DNA of 15,144 bases, from contig JAUVUV010000009.1 of the NCBI GenBank assembly GCA_030604975.1, positions 1 to 15,144 on the forward strand. The letters are read 5' to 3'. Under the pieces are notes generated by a model that ran no database searches, was not told where the DNA came from, and worked only from the letters and a program-made list of their open reading frames with translations. The position numbers and the translations under genes were made by a program. The DNA comes from Candidatus Glassiibacteriota bacterium. GTDB taxonomy: Bacteria > Gemmatimonadota > Glassbacteria > GWA2-58-10. Positions within the stretch are counted from its first letter, which is position 1. Each line of letters begins with the position of its first letter. Positions 7,460 to 13,307 of this stretch are shown one piece after another.

Positions 7460-7515
7460 GAGGTTCTCCCCCTTCAATTCGACATTTCTTGTTCCAGTTC
7501 CAATTTCTAAAAGGA

Positions 7516-7914
7516 CTACCAGAGATGGGCGACAATCTCACCGCCCAGATGCTTCGCCCTTGCCACTCTATCCGTAACCAGCCCCTGCGAGGTGGAAATA
7601 ATCGCCATTCCCAGACCCCTGCGGACTCTTTTGATATCCGCTGCGCGTTTGTAGACCCGTCTTCCCGGCTTGCTGATTTTTTTCGAGCCGATCATGGCCG
7701 GAGTTTCATCCGGACCGTATTTCAGATAGATGCGTAACACGTTCTGCCGGGAGTCAGGGATCTCGCGGAAATTACTGATAAAATTTTCATCCAGGAGAAT
7801 CCGGGCTAACTCCTTGAGGAATTTCGAACCGGGCACATCCACCCGAATGTGCCGCGCTTTGTAAGCGTTGCGGATTCTGGTCAGCATATCGGCAATCGGA
7901 TCGGTCATTGTCAT
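7516..7914 (-). CDS. rpsH: 30S ribosomal protein S8
   Basis: S8 binds helix 21 of 16S rRNA and organises the central domain of the 30S subunit. The 132-residue product has the start DPIADMLTRIRNAYKAR, the middle YLKYGPDETPAMIGSKKISK and the end GLGMAIISTSQGLVTDRVAR then GGEIVAHLW, matching the two-domain family (about 130 residues). Two ATGs lie two codons apart (7914 and 7908); the first has GAGGA upstream and is reported. In E. coli S8 represses the spc operon by binding mRNA near the start of rplE; see the inverted repeat at 8850-8880. Confidence 0.97.
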   Translation of the reverse strand: MTMTDPIADMLTRIRNAYKARHIRVDVPGSKFLKELARILLDENFISNFREIPDSRQNVLRIYLKYGPDETPAMIGSKKISKPGRRVYKRAADIKRVRRGLGMAIISTSQGLVTDRVARAKHLGGEIVAHLW

Positions 7915-8004
7915 AATCTTCTACTTCCTCAAACTTGACGATTGAACGAATTTAAGTCTTTTAATTCCGGCAAACCTGGATAAGCATCCTCGGATCACGG
8001 GAGC

Positions 8005-8190
8005 TTACCAGCTCGCCTTACGAACGCCGGGAATAAGTCCTGCCAGGGCCATTTCGCGGAGGCAGATTCTGCACAGCCCGAACTTTCTGTGATATCCGCG
8101 CGCGCGCCCGCAGCGCTGGCAGCGATTATACTGGCGCACCTTGAATTTCGGCTTTCTTTTAGCTTTAGCGATCAAGGATTTTCTGGCCAC
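8005..8190 (-). CDS. rpsN: 30S ribosomal protein S14, zinc type (Z)
   Basis: S14 is in the head of the 30S subunit close to S3 and S10. The 61-residue product is the short, zinc-ribbon form (rpsN type Z), with C24, C27, C40 and C43 in RCQRCGRARG and GLCRICLREM, and the usual end GLIPGVRKASW. The E. coli form is about 101 residues and lacks these cysteines. The start is GTG at 8190 with AGAGGA at 7-nt spacing. The last codons and the TAA lie in a short GAGCT/AGCTC hairpin (8001-8014). It follows rplE by 29 nt; the 90-nt gap to rpsH contains no clear signal. Confidence 0.97.
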   Translation of the reverse strand: MARKSLIAKAKRKPKFKVRQYNRCQRCGRARGYHRKFGLCRICLREMALAGLIPGVRKASW

Positions 8191-8219
8191 TTAACTTTCC
8201 TCTGCTTGAAAGGCGATAA

Positions 8220-8804
8220 TTAATCTTCCTCTTTCTGTTTTTCAGGCAGGCCGGCCTGCTGAGCACTCAGCCGAAACGGCATTCCGAGTTCTCGCAGAAG
8301 GGCAAAGGCCTGGTCGTCCTTATCCGTGGTAGTGATAAAAGTAATATTCATACCGTGAATCTGTTCGATTTTATCATAGTCGACTTCCAGGAAAATCACC
8401 TGCTCCCTGACCCCCATCGTATAGTTGCCCCGGCCATCGAAACTTTTTGTGGGAAGTCCGCGGAAATCCCTGATCCTCGGGATGGCGATAGTGATCAGCC
8501 TGTCAAGGAACTCCCACATCTTGTCGCGCCGCAGGGTCACCCGGCAGCCGATCCGCATTCCGCTACGCAGCTTGAAATTGGAGATCGACTTTTTCGCAGT
8601 GGTAACTATCGCGTGCTGCCCGGCTATCTGATGCAATTCCTCCTGGGCGACTTCCAGAACCTTGGGGTTCTGGATCGCCTGGCCCATGCCCACGTTCAGC
8701 ACAATCTTTTCCAGCTGCGGCACGTCATGGACATTTTTGATACCGAACTCCTCTTTGAGTTTCGGCTCAACCACTTTCTTGTAATGTTCTTTCAATCTAA
8801 CCAT
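8220..8804 (-). CDS. rplE: 50S ribosomal protein L5
   Basis: L5 binds 5S rRNA in the central protuberance and touches P-site tRNA and S13. The product has 194 residues with the family motifs VPQLEKIVLNVGMGQA, TTAKKSISNFKLRSGMRIG, IPRIRDFRGL and NYTMGVREQVIFLEVDYDKI. The usual C-terminus GMPFR is followed by about 15 extra residues ending KQKEED, so it is longer than the common 179-180. The start ATG at 8804 has a weak AGG about 10 nt upstream. It lies 65 nt after rplX. Confidence 0.97.
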   Translation of the reverse strand: MVRLKEHYKKVVEPKLKEEFGIKNVHDVPQLEKIVLNVGMGQAIQNPKVLEVAQEELHQIAGQHAIVTTAKKSISNFKLRSGMRIGCRVTLRRDKMWEFLDRLITIAIPRIRDFRGLPTKSFDGRGNYTMGVREQVIFLEVDYDKIEQIHGMNITFITTTDKDDQAFALLRELGMPFRLSAQQAGLPEKQKEED

Positions 8805-8849
8805 TGAAACTAAACCTGCTTATGGGTTTTCCAGATGCCAGAGCCAGGG

Positions 8850-8880
8850 CCGGCGGTAAAAAATCAAACTCAAGCGCCGG
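8850..8880 (-). other. Inverted repeat at the rplX-rplE junction
   Basis: On the minus strand CCGGCG (in the last codons of rplX) is perfectly complementary to CGCCGG in the gap to rplE; the loop between them is 19 nt. It lies where E. coli S8 binds spc mRNA, close to the rplE start. The match is position only: six base pairs with a large loop could be chance, and I do not see an unmistakable S8 site. Confidence 0.3.
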
Positions 8881-9202
8881 TTTTGACCTCGATAACCTCG
8901 CCGCTGACCACGCTGATTCTCACCTTGGATTTATTTTCGTCATCCAGCCTGCGGCTCCTGATTCTCGTACCCCGGCCGGCTTTATCATCGTGAAGCATGA
9001 CATTGCTGATATGGATCGAGGCTTCTTTTTCTACAATCCCGCCCTGGGGGTTTTTCTGGGTTGGGCGGGTGTGCCTCTTGACCATGTTGATCCCCTTGAC
9101 CAGCACACGGTTCTTATCGGTAATAACTTTGAGGACTTCCCCAGTCTTACCTTTATGGTTACCGCTCAGAATTATGACTTTATCACCTTTGACAATACGC
9201 AT
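8870..9202 (-). CDS. rplX: 50S ribosomal protein L24
   Basis: L24 is one of the two initiator proteins of 50S assembly and binds near the 5' end of 23S rRNA. The product is 110 residues with an N-terminal KOW motif (about 1-34: MRIVKGDKVIILSGNHKGKT then GEVLKV), followed by the typical KGINMVKRHTRPTQKNPQGG and EASIHISNVML. Two adjacent ATGs are available; with AAGG upstream the second (9202) has the better spacing (6 nt rather than 3). Family length is about 100-110. It follows rplN by 29 nt. Confidence 0.96.
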   Translation of the reverse strand: MRIVKGDKVIILSGNHKGKTGEVLKVITDKNRVLVKGINMVKRHTRPTQKNPQGGIVEKEASIHISNVMLHDDKAGRGTRIRSRRLDDENKSKVRISVVSGEVIEVKTGA

Positions 9203-9231
9203 CATTCACCTTGGTCATTGTCTTGCAGATT

Positions 9232-9600
9232 TCAGAGAACTTCCGGCGCAAGAGAGATAATCTTCATGAATTGCTTCTCCCTCAGTTCGCGGGCCACAGG
9301 ACCAAAAATACGGGTTGCGCGGGGTTCTTTGCGATCATCGATAATCACAGCGGCGTTTTCATCGAAACGGATGTATGAGCCGTCCTTGCGGCGTGTCTCT
9401 TTCTTGGCGCGCACCACGACCGCTTTGACCACCTCCCCTTTGCGTATGTTCGAATTGGGGATAGCGTCTTTTACCGTAATCACTATGATATCCCCAAGAC
9501 GGGCATAACGGCGGCGGGAGCCACCCAGCACCCTGATGCAAAGAGCTTTTTTCGCACCCGAGTTATCCGCGATTTTCACAATTGTTTCCTGTTGGATCAT
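9232..9600 (-). CDS. rplN: 50S ribosomal protein L14
   Basis: L14 sits at the subunit interface and forms intersubunit bridges; it is also the docking site for the silencing factor RsfS. The 122-residue product matches the highly conserved family throughout: MIQQETIVKIADNSGAKKAL, RVLGGSRRRYARLGDIIVIT, and the end GPVARELREKQFMKIISLAP. The usual length is 122-123. The start ATG at 9600 has only a weak purine-rich stretch (TTGAAGA) before it. It is 41 nt downstream of rpsQ. Confidence 0.98.
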   Translation of the reverse strand: MIQQETIVKIADNSGAKKALCIRVLGGSRRRYARLGDIIVITVKDAIPNSNIRKGEVVKAVVVRAKKETRRKDGSYIRFDENAAVIIDDRKEPRATRIFGPVARELREKQFMKIISLAPEVL

Positions 9601-9641
9601 TCTTCAACCATTCATCACTGCTAACTAATACCGTTTGAGTT

Positions 9642-9899
9642 TTATTCTTCCTTAGTGGACAAAACTTCTATCACCCGCCAACATTTATCTTTGCTCAGGG
9701 GCCTTGTTTCAACAATCCTGACTAAGTGGCCAACTTTACATTCATTATTTTCATCGTGCACTTTATATTTTTTCGAACGGCGCACGGCCTTGCCGTACAT
9801 AGGATGCTTGAACTGGCGGTCAACGCGAACCACAACAGTCTTATCCATTTTGTCTCCCACTACCAGACCCACGCGCGTTTTACGGTAATTTCTTTCCAT
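9642..9899 (-). CDS. rpsQ: 30S ribosomal protein S17
   Basis: S17 is an early-assembling 30S protein that binds the 5' and central domains of 16S rRNA. The 85-residue OB-fold product begins MERNYRKTRVGLVVGDKMDK, followed by TVVVRVDRQFKHPMYGKAVR, then the KYKVHDENNECKVGHLVRI block and the family signature RPLSKDKCWRVIEVL. Length is typical (about 82-90). The start ATG at 9899 has GGAG at 6-nt spacing. The 68-nt gap before it (to rpmC) carries a direct repeat and hairpin, described separately. Confidence 0.97.
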   Translation of the reverse strand: MERNYRKTRVGLVVGDKMDKTVVVRVDRQFKHPMYGKAVRRSKKYKVHDENNECKVGHLVRIVETRPLSKDKCWRVIEVLSTKEE

Positions 9900-9913
9900 C
9901 TCTTTCTCCAGAT

Positions 9914-9956
9914 TCTCTCGTTCCGGGGGGATCCGGAGCGAAGTCTCTCCTTCCGG
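9914..9956 (-). repeat. Direct repeat in rpmC-rpsQ gap
   Basis: Two 13-nt copies, CCGGAAGGAGAGA (9956-9944) and CCGGAACGAGAGA (9926-9914), differ at one base and start exactly 30 nt apart, just before the rpsQ ribosome binding site. The first CCGGA can also pair with TCCGG (9936-9932) to make a 5-bp hairpin with a 14-nt loop. It may be a local duplication or a small regulatory structure. Confidence 0.4.
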
Positions 9957-9967
9957 TTAAACCCGAA

Positions 9968-10150
9968 CTATTTCTCTTTCATAATCGTTTGGCACCGGGC
10001 GATATCTCTCCGCATGGTACGCAACTGCATCGGGTTGTCGATTTTATGAACTGCATTGCGGAAAGAAAGACGGAAATACTCCTCTTTCAATTCGCTCAGC
10101 TTGATCCTGATTTCATCCTCGGTCATTTCTCTTACTTCATGCGCCTTCAT
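9968..10150 (-). CDS. rpmC: 50S ribosomal protein L29
   Basis: L29 is a small helical 50S protein at the peptide exit tunnel, next to L23, where it helps dock SRP and trigger factor. The 60-residue product begins MKAHEVREMTEDEIRIKLSE, continues LKEEYFRLSFRNAVHKIDNP, and ends in RRDIARCQTIMKEK, the family pattern (about 60-70 residues). I chose the ATG at 10150 because MKAxExREMT is the usual start and GAGGGA is well placed upstream. Upstream in-frame starts would extend further into rplP. It overlaps the end of rplP by 14 nt, so translation is likely coupled. Confidence 0.95.
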   Translation of the reverse strand: MKAHEVREMTEDEIRIKLSELKEEYFRLSFRNAVHKIDNPMQLRTMRRDIARCQTIMKEK

Positions 10151-10574
10151 CAGATCCCTCACTGATAATTGCTCTTTCAACAACCCTGCACTTGACAGGC
10201 AGTTTATGGGAGGCCAGCCTCAGGGCCTCCAGGGCCAGTTCCCTGCTGACCCCGCCGACCTCAAACATGACCAGGCCGGCTTTTACCACCGCCACCCAAC
10301 CTTCCGGGTTACCCTTACCTTTACCCATCCGCGTCTCTGCAGGTTTCTTGGTAGTCGGCTTGTCCGGGAAGATGCGAATCCACACTTTTCCACCCCTGCG
10401 GATATGCCGGGTCAGGGCGACACGTGCCGCTTCGATCTGCCGGTTGGTGATCCATGCCGGCTCCAGTGCCTGAAGGCCGAATTCGCCGAAACTCACCGAA
10501 GAGCCCCGATAGGCTAAACCCCTCATTCTTCCACGCTGTTTTTTTCTGAATTTTACTCTTTTTGGAGAAAGCAT
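10137..10574 (-). CDS. rplP: 50S ribosomal protein L16
   Basis: L16 binds the 50S A-site region and stabilises aminoacyl-tRNA entry and the peptidyl transferase centre. The 145-residue product has the motifs MLSPKRVKFRKKQRGRMRGL, FGEFGLQALEPAWITNRQIE and ARVALTRHIRRGGKVWIRIF, and the glycine-rich site RMGKGKGNPEGWVAVVK. Family length is about 137-145; the C-terminal IISEGSDEGA is a short acidic tail that overlaps the start of rpmC. The ATG at 10574 has GGAG at 7-nt spacing. A stem-loop sits directly before that ribosome binding site. Confidence 0.97.
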   Translation of the reverse strand: MLSPKRVKFRKKQRGRMRGLAYRGSSVSFGEFGLQALEPAWITNRQIEAARVALTRHIRRGGKVWIRIFPDKPTTKKPAETRMGKGKGNPEGWVAVVKAGLVMFEVGGVSRELALEALRLASHKLPVKCRVVERAIISEGSDEGA

Positions 10575-10586
10575 CCATTGTCTCCT

Positions 10587-10626
10587 GGGTTATTGATCCG
10601 GCAGTCATCCCGGGCTGGATTAACCC
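10587..10626 (-). other. Stem-loop just upstream of rplP ribosome binding site
   Basis: On the minus strand GGGTTA pairs with TAACCC, and ATCC with GGAT inside it, giving ten pairs with a CAA bulge on the 3' side and a 17-nt loop. The last paired base is followed at once by AGGAG, the rplP ribosome binding site. The position suggests it could influence rplP initiation. No T-run follows, so it is not an intrinsic terminator. Confidence 0.45.
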
Positions 10627-10665
10627 TTTATGCCTTGATTCTTTATATCATCCACCATGCCGGCC

Positions 10666-11343
10666 TTAGACCGAGGCTGCCTGCTGGGGAGCCTTCTCGC
10701 TGCCAGTGCGTTTGGGCTTGATAACCTCGCCTTTGCAGATCCAGATCTTGATACCGATCGTGCCGAAAGTAGTATGCGCTGTACTTATGGCATAATCGAT
10801 ATCGGCGCGGATCGTGTGCAGGGGCACCCGTCCTTCCAGGTATCCCTCGCTCCGTGCGATTTCGGCACCGCCGAGCCGTCCTCCGCAGATGATCTTGATC
10901 CCCTGGGCGTTCATGCGCATGGCAGAGGTGACAGCCTTTTTCATCGCCCGGCGGAAACTCACCCGCTGTTCGAGCTGAAAGGCGATACCATCGGCCACAA
11001 GCTTGGCATCCAGTTCGGGGTTCTTAATCTCCTCGATCTTGATAAAGATCTCATCCTTGGACAGATGAGCCAGCTCGTCTCTCAGTCTATCGACCTCCTG
11101 GCCCTTGCGACCGATAACCACTCCCGGCCTAGCCGTATGAATGATAACTGTCATTTTCTGCGGAGTGCGCTCGATTGAAACCTTCGAGATCGCTGCATGA
11201 CCACCCAGCCTGCTGTGGATATACTTGCGGATAAGTTCATCCTCTTTCAGGAACCGGGAAAAATCGCGTTCGGCAAACCAAACCGACTGCCAATTTTTAA
11301 TCGTTCCCAGCCTGAATCCAATAGGGTGTGTCTTTTGACCCAC
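10666..11343 (-). CDS. rpsC: 30S ribosomal protein S3
   Basis: S3 forms part of the mRNA entry channel of the 30S head and has helicase activity together with S4 and S5. The 225-residue product starts MGQKTHPIGFRLG, carries an N-terminal KH domain with the GxxG loop GRKG (78-81) in RPGVVIGRKGQEVDRLRDEL, and a C-terminal domain with GGRLGGAEIARSEGYLEGRV and TTFGTIGIKIWICKGEV. The end is a short basic/Ala tail. Family length is about 210-235. The start is GTG at 11343, supported by AAGGAG at 7-nt spacing. A stem-loop lies in the gap to rplV and another in the gap to rplP. Confidence 0.98.
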   Translation of the reverse strand: MGQKTHPIGFRLGTIKNWQSVWFAERDFSRFLKEDELIRKYIHSRLGGHAAISKVSIERTPQKMTVIIHTARPGVVIGRKGQEVDRLRDELAHLSKDEIFIKIEEIKNPELDAKLVADGIAFQLEQRVSFRRAMKKAVTSAMRMNAQGIKIICGGRLGGAEIARSEGYLEGRVPLHTIRADIDYAISTAHTTFGTIGIKIWICKGEVIKPKRTGSEKAPQQAASV

Positions 11344-11379
11344 TTGCGTTCTCCTTTAGAATTTAAGTTTCCCGAAGAG

Positions 11380-11408
11380 GGAGTTAAATCGCCTAACCAG
11401 GCAACTCC
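11380..11408 (-). other. Bulged stem-loop between rplV and rpsC
   Basis: Starting at the G of the rplV stop codon, the minus strand reads GGAGTT GCCT, loop GGTT, AGGC, a GATTT bulge, then AACTCC. This is a 6 + 4 base-pair stem with a 5-nt asymmetric bulge and a tetraloop. It ends 36 bases before the rpsC GTG. No T-run follows immediately. It could be an mRNA processing or protein-binding element, or protect the rplV 3' end. Confidence 0.5.
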
Positions 11409-11767
11409 TACTGCTGCTCTTCGGGTTCCGGTACATCGAGTTCCACTGAAATGTGGCTGGTTCTTTTCAGAATCGGCGTTGCGCGGCCCATTGCGCGTGG
11501 TATCCAGCGCTTGTATGTCGGGCCCTGATCGACATGGATGCTTTTGACAATAATTTCTTCCGTGTTCAGATCGAAACTGCCCAACTGGTTGACCGCATTG
11601 CTGTAAGCCGACTGCACGAGTTTGCGAACAGGCTTTGCGGCGGCTTTACGGGTGAATCTTAGAATATTGAACGCTTCCTCAAGATTCTTTCCCCGAATAA
11701 GATCTATCACCAGTTTCACCTTGCGTGAGGAAATACGCAAAAATCTTTGTTTGGCACTCGCAATCAT
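11408..11767 (-). CDS. rplV: 50S ribosomal protein L22
   Basis: L22 lines the nascent peptide exit tunnel; its extended beta-hairpin forms part of the constriction and is a site of macrolide-resistance changes. The 119-residue product has the motifs RFLRISSRKVKLVIDLIRGK, PVRKLVQSAYSNAVNQ, and the hairpin YKRWIPRAMGRATPILKRTS followed by HISVELDV. Family length is about 110; the Glu-rich end EPEEQQ is a short acidic tail. The ATG at 11767 has only a weak purine stretch before it. The 89-nt gap to rpsS contains a GCCC/GGGC hairpin and T-runs but no convincing terminator. Confidence 0.97.
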   Translation of the reverse strand: MIASAKQRFLRISSRKVKLVIDLIRGKNLEEAFNILRFTRKAAAKPVRKLVQSAYSNAVNQLGSFDLNTEEIIVKSIHVDQGPTYKRWIPRAMGRATPILKRTSHISVELDVPEPEEQQ

Positions 11768-11856
11768 TTTGCTTTTCTCTACGCTTAGAATTACCTCTTC
11801 AGACTAGCCTTGAAAAATCGGAAAAAGCTTTAGGTGCGCAGCCCTGACAGGGGCCT

Positions 11857-12144
11857 TTATTTTTTCCTGACCGTGCGCTCAGCGAGCTTGCCGCCGTGGC
11901 CCCGGAAAAACCTGGAGGGCGAAAACTCACCCAGCTTATGGCCCACCATGTTCTCGGTAATGTAAACCGGGATGAACTTGTTCCCGTTATGCACGGCCAG
12001 AGTATGACCGACAAATTCCGGGCTGATCGTGGACCTGCGCGACCAGGTCTTAATCACCTTTTTCTCTCCGCTATCATTCATTTTCTCGATCTTTTTCTGG
12101 AGAGAAGGCTCGATATAAGGTCCTTTTTTAAGCGATCTTGTCAT
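11857..12144 (-). CDS. rpsS: 30S ribosomal protein S19
   Basis: S19 is in the head of the 30S subunit, pairs with S13 and takes part in intersubunit bridging. The 95-residue product begins MTRSLKKGPYIEPSLQKKIE, has TWSRRSTISPEFVGHTLAVH, YITENMVGHKLGEFSP and the end SRFFRGHGGKLAERTVRKK. Family length is about 90-95. The ATG at 12144 lies 24 nt after the rplB stop and has no clear Shine-Dalgarno, so initiation may depend on coupling to rplB or on an unstructured AT-rich leader. Confidence 0.98.
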   Translation of the reverse strand: MTRSLKKGPYIEPSLQKKIEKMNDSGEKKVIKTWSRRSTISPEFVGHTLAVHNGNKFIPVYITENMVGHKLGEFSPSRFFRGHGGKLAERTVRKK

Positions 12145-12168
12145 AACTGTCTAATTTTTGAGGTTATC

Positions 12169-12993
12169 TTACTTTCTACGCCTTATGATGTATTTATCCG
12201 AAAGCTTATGTTTCCTGCGTGTTTTGTAGCCTTTGGTCGGTTTGCCCCATGGCGTACAGGGGTGCCTTCCTCCGGAGGCGCGGCCCTCTCCGCCTCCCAT
12301 CGGGTGGTCAACCGGGTTTTTGGCCACACCGCGTACGTGGGGCCTGCGACCGAGCCAGCGCTTGGCTCCTGCCTTACCGAGGGAAATACCCATGCGCTCC
12401 TGATTGCCGATCACACCTATCGTGGCCATGCATTCGCGCGGTATGAGTCTAACCTCGCCGGAGGGCAATTTACAGTGCACGAAACGCCCCTCCCTGGCGG
12501 CAACCTGGATGCCGGTTCCTGCGCTGCGGGCAAGCTGTCCACCCTTGCCGGGCTTGAGCTCCACGTTGTGCACCATCGTGCCCAGGGGAATCTCGGACAG
12601 CGGCAAAGCGTTGCCAGGCCGGATTTCGCTACCCGGACCGGATTCGATCATATCGCCCACGGTAAGACCTTGGCAATGCAAGATGTAGCGCTTTTCTCCA
12701 TCGATATAGTTAACCAGGCAGATAAAGGCCGAGCGGTTCGGATCGTACTCGATGGAAACCACCTTGCCCTTGATCCCCGGTTTTTTGCGTTTGAAATCGA
12801 TAATACGGTAGCGCCGTTTATGTTCCCCGCCGCGGTAGCGCATCGTGATATGGCCGTGATGGTTGCGTCCGCCCTTACCGGACAGTGGCGCCAGGAGCGA
12901 TTTTTCGGGTTCCGACCTGGTAATCAGATCGTAAGCATTGATCGTGCGAAACCTGCTTGCATCTGTAAACGGTTTTAATTTCCTCAGTGCCAT
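12169..12993 (-). CDS. rplB: 50S ribosomal protein L2
   Basis: L2 is needed for subunit association and lies near the peptidyl transferase centre. The 274-residue product has the full family architecture: an N-terminal RNA-binding OB-like domain, an SH3-like domain, and a C-terminal tail. Signatures are KSLLAPLSGKGGRNHHGHIT, RSAGTGIQVAAREGRFVHCK and NPVDHPMGGGEGRASGGRHP; H230 corresponds to the conserved H229 of E. coli. Length equals the norm (about 273-277). The ATG at 12993 is preceded by a weak GGA stretch. It follows rplW by 23 nt. Confidence 0.98.
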   Translation of the reverse strand: MALRKLKPFTDASRFRTINAYDLITRSEPEKSLLAPLSGKGGRNHHGHITMRYRGGEHKRRYRIIDFKRKKPGIKGKVVSIEYDPNRSAFICLVNYIDGEKRYILHCQGLTVGDMIESGPGSEIRPGNALPLSEIPLGTMVHNVELKPGKGGQLARSAGTGIQVAAREGRFVHCKLPSGEVRLIPRECMATIGVIGNQERMGISLGKAGAKRWLGRRPHVRGVAKNPVDHPMGGGEGRASGGRHPCTPWGKPTKGYKTRRKHKLSDKYIIRRRK

Positions 12994-13016
12994 TTCACAT
13001 CCAATTGTTTAATCAA

Positions 13017-13307
13017 CTAGACACCCTCAAACAGTTCGATTACCTCGCCCTCTTTCAAGGTGACGATGGCTTTTTTCCAGTCGGCGCGCTTGCCGGTAAA
13101 ACGGCCCATTCGCTTAGCTTTACCGATCCTGTTCTGTATGCGCACTGAGGACACCTTCACCTCGAAAAGCGACTCAATAGCCGCTTTCACCTCGAGTTTG
13201 TTTGCCCCGACAGCCACCTCGAAACAGTACTGATTATCGGTTTCCCGCAGACGGTCACTTTTTTCTGTCAGCAGGGGCCGCTTCACTATCTGATACGGAT
13301 TTTTCAT
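13017..13307 (-). CDS. rplW: 50S ribosomal protein L23
   Basis: L23 sits at the exit of the nascent peptide tunnel and is the docking site for trigger factor and SRP. The 96-residue product starts MKNPYQIVKRPLLTEKSDRL, with the family signature RPLLTEKS (10-17), then YCFEVAVGANKLEVKAAIES, VRIQNRIGKAKRMGRFTGKR and a C-terminal strand. Family length is about 95-100. The ATG at 13307 has GGAG at 10-nt spacing, located inside rplD, and the gene overlaps rplD by 53 nt. The overlap covers the conserved N-terminus. Confidence 0.97.
   Translation of the reverse strand: MKNPYQIVKRPLLTEKSDRLRETDNQYCFEVAVGANKLEVKAAIESLFEVKVSSVRIQNRIGKAKRMGRFTGKRADWKKAIVTLKEGEVIELFEGV

Noticed and set aside
8804..9508. 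234-codon plus-strand frame opposite rplX and rplN
   Set aside because: Antisense to two certain genes and without motifs.
10620..10658. 12-codon mini-ORF (MVDDIKNQGIKG) in the rpsC-rplP gap
   Set aside because: No ribosome binding site and no motif; expected by chance.
11768..11856. GC hairpin and T-runs after rpsS as a possible terminator
   Set aside because: The GCCC/GGGC stem is only four pairs and the T-runs are more than 10 nt away; a terminator inside this operon would also be unexpected.
11896..12978. 360-codon plus-strand frame opposite rplB and rpsS
   Set aside because: It covers the reverse of two highly conserved ribosomal genes and has no recognisable motif; it is a shadow frame.
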